Source of the DNA: Amylostereum areolatum
Taxonomy: Eukaryota > Basidiomycota > Agaricomycetes > Russulales > Stereaceae
Reading direction: 5' to 3'
NCBI GenBank assembly: GCA_012932865.1
Contig: SAXG01000015.1
Span: forward strand, 1-64,000
DNA: 64,000 nt
Shown here one piece after another: positions 32,539-41,298 of the stretch. Below the pieces are notes generated by a model. The model saw only the letters and a list, made by a program, of their open reading frames with translations. It searched no databases and was not told where the DNA came from. Made by a program: the position numbers and the translations under genes. Every line of letters starts with the position of its first letter. The first letter of the stretch is position 1.

Positions 32539-34372
32539 CTAATTCCCAAGATGGCTACTCAACTGCTCCAGCAGAGCCCAAATCGGATCCAGCTCTGCCT
32601 TGATCTTCGCCTCCACCATTGTATCAACCGCGGCCAGAACATCGGCACGGAGCTGCTGCAAACGGGCATCTGTGACGTCGACCATGTTGACGTCGGCATC
32701 CGTTGTCGGAGCCACCAAGCTTGGGTCAGACACAATGTTGGAGGCGGGAGCGGGCAGATCGGATGAGATAGCGGCAGGGTCGGAGCGGCCGAGAGTGGTT
32801 GCCATCGAGGCAAGCATTTCGGTGTGTGCCTTCAGCTGGGGCTCGAGCAACCCGGCGAGGCGGTCGAAGATGGATCCTTCGACTGCCTTCAGGGCCGACA
32901 TGAGCATAGCCTCTGTTAACACTAACCGAAAGATCTGTGTTAGTATGTGAGCAAAGAGAAAAGAAAATGCTCACCCTCCCGGTGAGGAATGGCGAGCTTC
33001 TGACGCTTCTGACCTTGAGACAGCGAAGTGTCAACATTGTCAGGAGAGAGGGAGCCGCCGACTTCATCTGCCTTGCGCTTGAGGTGGCTGGGGGGTGAGA
33101 TCTGTGGGGGCAGGGAGGAAGTACGAAGCTGGAGGATAGAATGTGTTAGTTGAAGTCATTGGTGCTCAAGTAGAACACACTAGTACCTTTGACAATGAGG
33201 CACTGACTGCTGGCTGTGTACTCTGCCCCTTATCGGCATGAGCAATCCGGGGCTGTAGTCGAGTGCTGGACGGACCAGAATGCTTGGGAGGAGGCGTAGA
33301 CGTCGGTGTCGGACCCGTCAGTGTTGGACCCGTCGGCGTTGGACCCGTCGGCGTTGGACCCGTCGGTGTCGGACCTATCGTGTCTGTCGCATTTTGCGGC
33401 ATTGACTTGGGTGGGGGCCCTGGAGGAGGCGGTGGTGTCGGGCCCTTCGGAGTCGGGGGTGGGGGGGGCGTCGAACTCGACAGCGTTGGCATGGTGGGGG
33501 CCAGGGTGGTTGCCGACGGCGTGGTTGACGAGCGTTTGGCGGTGCCTTTGGGCTTCGACTTCTTGGGGGCAGATACCTGTGGGTTGGGAGGCTGGGCGGG
33601 TGAAGGGTCCGTGGTGGGCGACTTGGCCTTGGTCGATGCCGCCGCCCCACTGTGACAAGGTTCGGGTTTGACGTGTTTCGCGGGAGGGCCCTTCTTGACG
33701 GCGGCCTGGACAGTCGGCGGGGTTCCAGACTGACCGCGTGCGGGGCGTCCCCTATTGTTCGAGGTGGTGTCGTTGGCCGTCGGAGCCGTCGGAGCGGGCG
33801 GGGTCGGAGGTGCAGGGTCGGCGATAGATGTTGACAGTGGGGGAGGGAAGGAAGGATTGTCGGGGGCGGGAGTAGACATCTGGGAGGCATGGCCCTTCTT
33901 GTTCTTCTTCCACATGTCTGCTAAAGTCAGAAACCAGATGGAAAGTCACAAAAAAGAACGTACTGGGCTCGGTCCACCACATGGGGCCAACATCTCCTGC
34001 CCAGTCGCGTCAGTAAAGTGACATGTCGAAGTTATCGAGCTTCTCCGTGATAACTGCGGCCTCTGAGTCATCGGAGATGTTGTGGTAGAAGGTGTCGAGG
34101 AATGCTGGGTAGGTCTCCATGCCCATTGCAGAGAGCTCGGCGCCGATCACGTCTAGACAGTCCTCCTGTGTGTCGACTGTGAGCCGATCATCGTACAAGA
34201 TGAAATCACGACACACCTGCATTTTGCAGAGAGAATTCCAGAACCTGGAAGACGGTGTGCGTGTCCCGCGCTCGCGGAACGCCTTCAGCGCCAGAAACAA
34301 AGCCTTCTCCTGTTGAAGAACAGTGTCGGAGAACTTGTACCGGTCCAGGTCGATGGCCGCGCGAGGTGGCAT
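32539..34372 (-). CDS. Pro-rich WW-motif protein with GPTPT repeats
   Basis: This is a minus-strand gene starting MPPRAAIDLDRYKFSD at 34372. The N-terminal exon (34372 to about 34020) is a WW-type domain: an FW pair, a Cys-containing helix, AMGMETYPAFLDTFYHN. The next short exon gives MWWTEP. A long middle exon (about 33190-33915) is basic and Pro-rich, with five GPTPT-type repeats encoded by a 15-bp minisatellite (33306-33371). Two last exons (about 33000-33120 and 32539-32922) carry a nuclear-localisation-like HLKRKAD and a helical, possibly coiled-coil end (LQQLRADVLAAVDTMVEAKIKAELD). The exon 1-2 junction could not be resolved in frame, so the exact model is uncertain. Function unknown. 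Confidence 0.5.
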
Positions 34373-34642
34373 AGTCGTAGAGCGAGTAGGGGGACGAGGA
34401 GGGCGAGGCGCGAGTGGAATGTCGAAAGAAAGAAGAGAAAATAGTGTAACGTCAACCGCAGCCTAGCCGAAGTTCCCACGGTTCACGTGAGTGACGCGTC
34501 AGCATGACAAGTCCGTTTTTCCTTGTGTTCTTTCTTTCTTTTCACCTTCACCATCTGTCCTGCTATACATCCACGACGGGCTGCTAACACAGGTGAGTGT
34601 GCACACCTTACTCCCTTTCTCCGTTAACCTATCTAGGTCATC

Positions 34643-35204
34643 ATGTCTGACCACGACTCCGATTCCGACTCGTCCGACGGCTCCGACGACGTCATCATTC
34701 CTCCGCAACAACGGCAACTTCGATTTCCTACCTTTGCAAGTTTGCTGTCGACTAGCGGTGGTGAAGAACAGTCCCCTCCGAGCTCAGCACAAGTGAACAA
34801 CCCTGCACCCGACGTTGTTGACGATCGAGAAGCACGATTCGAAGCTTTTGCCCGGTCGTTCCCTCCCTCAATACGACAGAGACCACTCTCTCTTCCGATG
34901 ACCAGAGATGAAGCACTCGTGCGTACACCAAGCCCTCTCACGGAGTCGGTGTCGTCAAATAGCTCTGAAGACTCGTTGGTTGAGGCCTTGCCTTCATTGG
35001 ACGACCCTCCTCCTTCTCGCTCCCCTCCCGTCGCATCACCCCACAATCAGGGACATCAAAAACGAAGGATATCGAGTCCGAGGAGTTGGGATGCCAAGCA
35101 TGCACGATCTGGTGCGTTGTGCGCCTTCCTTTTCTTTCATCTTACAACTCACCAATTTCTTAGATGAGTCGGAGCCAGCATCGGAGGCGACCTCGAGTGC
35201 GTGA
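34643..35204 (+). CDS. Hypothetical Ser/Asp-rich acidic protein, two exons
   Basis: Exon 1 starts at ATG 34643 (MSDHDSDSDSSDGSDD) and runs to about 35113. An intron with good GT and AG ends (to about 35164) is followed by a short exon ending at TGA 35202-35204. The protein is about 170 residues, low in complexity and rich in Ser, Asp and Pro. It is divergent from the gene at 34372 and converges tail to tail with the KDZ transposase gene, whose stop lies 20 bp away. No domain was recognised; it may be cargo of the KDZ element. Confidence 0.45.
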
Positions 35205-35223
35205 AATCGAATGGGTGCATGTA

Positions 35224-38200
35224 TTATACATTTATACCATGCACTGAGAATACAGCTTCCGCTTCTTCTTGTAATCCCCTCCACACTGCGATTTGGCGTG
35301 ATGCGTAGCATGCCTGTCCTGTATTACCATTTTGACTGGCTTTGTCTCGGATGCGGGACCACTGGTCCATCTTGTATCTATGGAATTGTATGGTGTTCTC
35401 CATTTGCGCGCGAACTCTACCAATCTGTTCCGTGGTCCGATCAAGATTGGCCTTGGAACGTAGTAAGTTGACACGGAGGACTAGTAGAGAAATCAGTGTG
35501 AATGTGTTGATGTTTAGGCGTATACCCTACACTCTTCCTTCCATGTTGGGTCCGATGAATCCTCCGAAGGATGGTCCATGCGCCAAAACCAGGCCAGTTG
35601 GTTACGCGATGAATGAGGATTTGACGGATCGACAATTGCGGTGCTTGCTTGAAGGTCCTCCTTTGTGAGTACTTTGAAACGGTTCAGTAACTCTGGGGTG
35701 GGGTTGAGCCTTTGGAGTGCTTTGTGGGCATCCATGTAGACTTGAACATGTTGTCGGAGGTTACCCAATGAATTGTGAACCACAGAGTAGGCACGGGTGA
35801 CAGCTCTTTGTGTCGACGCAGGTCGTACGCCTGTCCGATATTGATACGAAAGAACACCGACCGCATCTCGGATATGTCCAAGCGAGTCATTGAGGACACC
35901 TATCCAAAGCTCCCGTTCCTCCTCTACAATGTGACGGTTTCTTTCGTCCGATCGCCAAGCTTCTGGCATTGCAGATGGAAGCATAACTGAACGTTGCTCC
36001 ACGGGAACATTTGGCGTCTGCTCGGGGTCTGAAGGCTCCGACACTGGGAGGAGTTCAATTTCTCCAACTTCGTCAAGGTGTGGAATAAAATTGGAGGTAG
36101 CACGGAGCCCATCACGACCAATGTGAGCCCGTACACTGGCGTTAAACGATTGGATCTGTTTTAGAAGCTTGGACTGGTGACCAGAGATCGTCAAAGCATC
36201 TTGGCTGGGCCTTCGGATTTCTGCTTGAAGTGTCAGCCTGTATCAGATGTTGTTGAAGTCCTGGAACAAACAGTGCAGTGGGAAAGGCATACTGTGCTGC
36301 TCGTAACTTGATCCCGGTTGCGAGCCATTTGATACGTTCTCCCCCACCCAACGCCTTCTCTTTCTCTGTCAAAGCCATCTGCTGAGCTCGTTGTCCTGGC
36401 GCTATTTTATGTAACGGTCAGTGGAATGCTCAGATGTTGACATATAAGTGTCGAGGTCTTACCGAGTTGTATACGGACATCGAATATGGCCATTTTATCA
36501 CGACGTGTTTCTCTACATGCCAAGGCATCCTCCATTTCTTCAAGCCATGTGTTTTTCTGCTCTGGTGTTGTTTGACGACATAAGTCCTCGTAATACTGCG
36601 TGTGGTCGGGGAGATTATGTTCCGCATCTCGGAGTCGGCGGTCCAACATAGCGGCTAAAGGAGGGATATGTTACATGTATAGCAAAGTATACATCATTGA
36701 CGTACGCATTCCGATGGTTTTTTTCCAGTTTGAGTATAGCATATGCCAATTGAGATTCTCCTCGCGTGCGGCTGGAGTCATACTTCTGGAGTTGCGAGAG
36801 GCTGGATTGAGAAATGACCATAGTGTCTCCACAATCTCCCCGTCAATATACCCAACACCTGGGATGAATACAGGTGCAAATTTGGGGGAGCACGCGTCGA
36901 CATGACCATGGACATGCCACACTCCGATGCCTTGAATGAGCTCTAAGTCAGGAGGAAAGTCGAGATACTTGCTCCCGTCGACTCTTTGTCGGAGATGAAT
37001 GCCATACTGGCACATGATATCGTACAGTGCGAGGACTTTGGATAGGCCCTTTATATTGTGTTTGAAGGTGCTGCACAATGCATAGTCGATGTTTGCTTGT
37101 CTAAATTTGGTCGGTCGGAGGACGTCGGAGGAGATCGGACCCAACATCGTGTACTCACCTTTCGCCTTTTTGCAAGTTTACAGTTCCGAGAGGAAACCAA
37201 GCGCCATGATCACCACATGCAACTGACATAACTCCAGAGACATCACAGCCTTTGTGTTCAGAATCTGCTTGCAACACAGCACGATGGTTTACGCATTTGA
37301 CCTTGCTTGTCTGCGACATTCCTTGCATGAAAAACCGATTCCAGATGGAGAATATTGAAACTCACTTTTGTCTCTTGAGCAAGTTTCAGATGTGTCATGT
37401 ATCGTGCCTCTGGTACAAAAAAGGTGGTACCATGTCCCAGTCGGACCTCCCGCTCCGATGGTGTTGCGGTAATGGCATGTTGTGCACTATAGTTTCTGTC
37501 GAGCGCACTGGTACCTATATACTTGAATCTAAAAGTGGATTAGGTATAGTTCTAGGTGAATGCACATTGATATATCTCACTGGTCAGGATCGTCTTTCCA
37601 TGTGGGTTTCAAATTGATTCCTGGCTAGGGACATGCTAGACAGAAAATTGAAAGCTGCCCCGGTTTGAGCGCCTTGGAGGTGTTCCAAGCTCTGAAACGT
37701 TTCAGCAACGTCAAATGTCGGAATTCTCGGTTCACACGTCCCAATTTGTTTACTCGGTTCTAGAATGAGTATCTCAGTCTGTCATTTGCAACTGAATGTA
37801 AGGAATACGCACTGGAATTTTGTGAGGGGAAACACGAGAAGTTTTTACTTTGAGGCGATTGTAGAAAGAGCTGATTGTAGTGTTTGAGTTGAGGTTTTCA
37901 TCGCTGGCATCATCAAGCACAGATGTTATAAAGGCAGTTTTAGGGGTCTTGACGCTAGCTGGATACAACCCCAGCTTCAACAACTGTAGGTCTGCACTAG
38001 CAGCACCTGGACAATCACAGAAATGGACACCCATTTGATGGATGCCAGTAGAGTGTGCTAGAACCATCATTCGGTTTCCAAGAGCGTCATGGAATCCAGG
38101 AGCACCAGGATCAGGAACTGCTGCAGGAAGGATGTTGTCCACCTCGAAGTCCTCCTCGTCTTCAGCACATTGTGCACCACCTAGAAATCTGGGATGAGAC

Positions 38201-39074
38201 GGAGAGGGTGTAGGTGTCGGAAGTGACTGGGGGGTGCTTTGGTAATCAGCCGTGTTTTCTGCAGGCTCCCTAGAATCTGGAGGAGGTGTCGGATCAGGTG
38301 TTGGTAGGAGTGTTGGGTTCGTCGGAGTATAGGGACGCGGTGTCGGAGGGGTATCAGGTAGGGTCAAATGGGAAGCACAGGGTGTCGTTGGAGTGGATAA
38401 AGTCTGGGGGGTAGGCGTGACATTGGTTGTTGACTTCGCATGATCTTGTGGGCAGGGTTTACCACCATGTCCTAAAGAAATGAACACTCCTACATCTCGG
38501 AGCCAACCATCTGTGAACTTGTCTCCATCCCATCGTTGCACACGGTGAAATGGGTGGCGCATGTGTTCTTGGCGAAGGCAGTGGGCACAGACATTGGGAG
38601 TGCTGAAGCATTGTTTGCAACGCCAGTTTGCGTCTCCGATGCCGCAGTCGAAGCACTTGTCAGAGATCGGAGCCTCAAGACTAAGAAGAACTGATAAGAA
38701 CAGTGGAGCGCGGGCCTTCCACTCTTTCATAAGGTCATTCTGGGTCTTTATAGATGTCGTAAGAAGAAGAAATAAAGAGAAAAAAGTATAACACACCTTG
38801 CCAGCTCGACGAGGAAACAAGGGCAAAGGTTGTATGTTAGTCTGCCACTGGTCATTGAGGTCAAGACCAATCCCATATTGGGAGTATAGTCGGTTAGTGA
38901 TGTGCACCTGTTGGTGATGGTGCGCGTTCGTTTTTCAAGGTTGAGTTTGTTGGGGGCAGGTCGCTTGACCTTATCGATGACGGGGCGATGTCGAAATATG
39001 CGTGTTCCATACCAGTTTATTTTTGCTGTGTTCTGTGTGATACGGGATTGGGTGATTATAGTTGTTCTTCCCAT
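35224..39074 (-). pseudogene. KDZ (Kyakuja-Dileera-Zisupton) transposase with CxC2 cysteine cluster
   Basis: This is a many-exon minus-strand gene starting MGRTTIITQ at 39074. The N-terminal cluster CFDCGIGDANWRC ... CAHCLRQEH plus H-PFHRV-W and ISLGHGGKPCP (38460-38660) is the CxC2-like domain that accompanies KDZ transposases. VHFCDCPGA follows at 38010-38040. The catalytic region includes NHRAVLQADSEHKGC and FPLGTVNLQKGER (37150-37290), ALYDIMCQYGIHLRQRV (about 37000) and GIGVWHVHGHVDAC then GVGYIDGEIVETLW (36800-36940), the usual KDZ core. A coiled C-terminal part ends at TAA 35224-35226. One TAG at 37625-37627 falls inside the conserved CLACP-x-PGIN motif, where Gln is typical, so this copy is probably dead. 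Other apparent breaks are explained by introns. Confidence 0.85.
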
Positions 39075-39654
39075 AACTGAAAGAGAAGAGGATGAGAGAC
39101 AAGGTAGATGGGAGATGAGAGGGACGTAGAATGATGTAGAGGACAAATGGAAGAGTGTGATGGTTTATCTGATGACACTTAATCACATGGATGATGAAAT
39201 ATCAATAAGGGATATTATGTCCGTCGGAGTGGTCGGACCCGTCAGGAACGTCGGAGATGATGGACACGTCGGAGGTGTCTGAACTATCCGACAGTATGAG
39301 AAGATACTCTCCGATGATTACCGGCCCTCATGGGCCCATGTGTAACATCACACCCGATGGGCCCACCATGGGGTATGTGTTGCTAACACGCTAGTAGACT
39401 TGTGAATTATGTGTTGACAACAAGTCTATTTGACTAAGTTATGTGGCTCGATCAACGCGCGAAGTCATTTTGCTCAAACTTTGGGAGGGAGGACGCGATG
39501 CTGACCGCGAGGACAGTGGTGATGACGGCACACTGGCAGATTATCATAGGATTTTGATGATATGGGTGATGTCTGGGGGGAGGTGGATGGTGTAGTAGAT
39601 ATCTGTGCGGCGGCTGCATCTGTGTCGAGAGACATGATGCTGTCTCTGAACTGG
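39075..39654. other. KDZ upstream region and A2 target flank
   Basis: This holds the second copy of the 65-bp direct repeat (39224-39288) and a stretch (39475-39654) that on the minus strand reads as a short disordered peptide (SLDTDAAAAQISTTPSTS). The matching upstream part would lie beyond A2 at 48464-48700, but a stop or intron is needed between them, so I do not call a gene. Confidence 0.35.
39224..39288 (+). repeat. Direct repeat copy 2, GTCGGAG-rich
   Basis: This is the partner of 32325-32389, in the same orientation and about 150 bp upstream of the KDZ start codon. Differences are mainly A/G and C/T transitions. Confidence 0.6.
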
Positions 39655-39659
39655 CTCCT
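39655..39659. repeat. Target-site duplication of A2, left (CTCCT)
   Basis: CTCCT directly precedes the A2 5' LTR and is repeated directly after the 3' LTR at 48459-48463. Five bp is the usual Ty3/gypsy duplication, so the two LTRs belong to one insertion event. Confidence 0.93.
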
Positions 39660-40116
39660 TGTCATGAACGGTCTATAATTTTCTTTTTACTTTACATCGG
39701 TTACACGCTTTAGGACTTATCAGCTTATCCCCGGTCCGGCTCCACTTCGGCCCGGACCCGGTTCATCTATATCCCACCCGGGCCCACGTGACTCATCTCG
39801 GCCCGGGTCTGACTCCTTTCTCTTGACTCATGCTGTACAATACTGACTCATGCTGTGCTCTTTTACATACGACTGCTTACTTATACTAGGTCTGCTTACT
39901 GATCGCCGTGTATCGGTTGCTTACCTAAGTCTCTCTCCTCTTGTGTATATAAGGCTCGCTCTCACTGTACATATTCCTTATCTCGAGCTAGTCAATTCTA
40001 CCGACTTTGCTTGCTTTCCCTCGCCTGTCGCCGTGTCTGATCGGCTCCCCTCTGTCGTCCTCTTCCTCTGTCAGCTTTGTCGTAACTTGGTGCTGTCGCA
40101 CTAGTTGTTGCTGACA
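39660..40116 (+). repeat. 5' LTR of element A2
   Basis: This 457-bp LTR runs from TGTCATGAAC to GTTGCTGACA. It contains a TATA box (39946-39953) and the predicted RNA 5' end ATCTCGAGCT (39980-39989). It differs from the 3' LTR at three positions only, all transitions at CpG. Confidence 0.96.
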
Positions 40117-40118
40117 TA

Positions 40119-40128
40119 AGCTCGAGAT
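40119..40128 (+). promoter_or_regulatory. Self-complementary primer-binding site of family A
   Basis: AGCTCGAGAT starts two bases after the LTR and is exactly complementary to ATCTCGAGCT at 39980-39989, 35 bases downstream of the start of the TATA box (39946-39953). The family B site differs at one paired position (C/G for G/C) and stays complementary, a compensatory change that supports the pairing. Confidence 0.78.
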
Positions 40129-40441
40129 CTCCTTATCCTTGCACCACCCTACGACCGTCCCTACGTACTGTAGCGTAGTAGTAGTACCCGTCTGATACTG
40201 ACTTCATTCTTCCCCCGTGCCGCCCTAGACCGTTGCCCCCAGAGTATGCGACTCGTTACCCTGACATTGTGGTTGTGCGCACGTATACCGGTGCCGGCTT
40301 GACGTTTCCTCCGAAACGTTACACCTACTCGAGACTCTCCAACACCAGGAGTTTAAAGCTCAGAGGTGACAGTAGAAGGTGCACCTTTGGTGTAGGAAAC
40401 GAGTAGAAGCGGCAAAAGGAAAGCGGTTTAGGAAGTCTTTG

Positions 40442-40747
40442 TGTCAAGAACGACCGACTAAGGAATGCATCCAATAGCCTTCTAAGTCGCGACACAGGCA
40501 GTGGCTCAGAGGAAGGGGGAATCAGGGAATAAAGGGAGAACAGTACATTGCACTCTAAGCCGGTAAAGACTAGGAGGAAAGACTAAGGAACTAGATACAT
40601 GCAGGCCAGCTATATATACTAGGGAGGGGATGTGCACAGACCAAGGGGCACATCAGCGATGCCATCAAAGGGGATTGATCCACAGGTGTGAGATCAGATA
40701 GCGCGAGAAAGCAAGGAAAAAGCGGAGCAAAAGGGCGAACCGTGACA
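40442..40747 (-). repeat. Solo LTR, family E, in the A2 leader
   Basis: This 306-bp insert has TGTCA/TGACA ends and is flanked on both sides by CTTTG (40437-40441 and 40748-40752). The B leader lacks it at the same point and reads straight through. A TATA-like element on the minus strand (near 40610-40620) suggests that orientation. No matching internal sequence is in the window, so it is a solo LTR or a small non-autonomous element. Confidence 0.85.
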
Positions 40748-40752
40748 CTTTG

Positions 40753-41298
40753 GGCTCGTGTCCCCTAGATGAAGAGACAGCCAACAGGTCAAGAAGACTG
40801 AGGCAGACCGTCTTGCGATCTCGTAACAGAACCACCTTCCCTCGACAAAATCTTCCCTTGCCGCACAGAGTAACCATTTCGGCTGGGGGCTCGTGCATAG
40901 AAGATTGGCGCTCGCAAGTACAAGAATTCATCCCCATCAGCGACGATACTATCATCTCCCTCATCAACGAGTCTAAAGATCCTTGGGCCTGGCACAATTG
41001 GAAGGTCGCCCTCAGCATAGAAGAACTTGAAGACTCCGTCATAGACGTCCACTTCTATCGCCTCAAAATAAGTGAACAAGGAACCGGAAACCGCTACGTC
41101 CACTTCTGCCCATACGTCACCTACCGCTACAAACTCGAGCAACCCCCAAAGTCCTTCTACGCGCCCAACGAGAAAATACCAGTTGACACTCGACACACCC
41201 ACCGCCTCCTTACACCAGGCAACACCCCCAGCCCCACACCAGAGCCAGAGGTCATCGACCTCACCCAGCCAGAGGTCATCGACCTCACCCACTTATAA
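40753..41298 (+). CDS. Element A2 leader ORF with tandem SUMO-interaction-like motifs
   Basis: The open frame runs through the conserved leader block to TAA at 41296-41298; no ATG marks its start, so initiation or splicing is unclear. The part from about 40905 encodes a compact region with Trp (DPWAWHNWKV) and the pattern F-CPY ... Y-KLEQPP ... Y-AP ... IP, which aligns with the leader ORF of element B. The C-terminus contains two tandem copies of PEVIDLT (24-bp repeats at 41245-41268 and 41269-41292). VIDLT is a canonical SUMO-interacting motif. Gag follows in the same frame after the stop. The E solo LTR lies just upstream. Confidence 0.6.
   Translation, partial: GSCPLDEETANRSRRLRQTVLRSRNRTTFPRQNLPLPHRVTISAGGSCIEDWRSQVQEFIPISDDTIISLINESKDPWAWHNWKVALSIEELEDSVIDVHFYRLKISEQGTGNRYVHFCPYVTYRYKLEQPPKSFYAPNEKIPVDTRHTHRLLTPGNTPSPTPEPEVIDLTQPEVIDLTHL

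Noticed and set aside
33306..33371. CRISPR-like short repeats
   Set aside because: These are contiguous 15-bp coding minisatellite units (GPTPT) without spacers, in a eukaryote.
32325..39288. Terminal inverted repeats of a KDZ element
   Set aside because: The two 65-bp copies are in direct, not inverted, orientation, so they are reported only as direct repeats.
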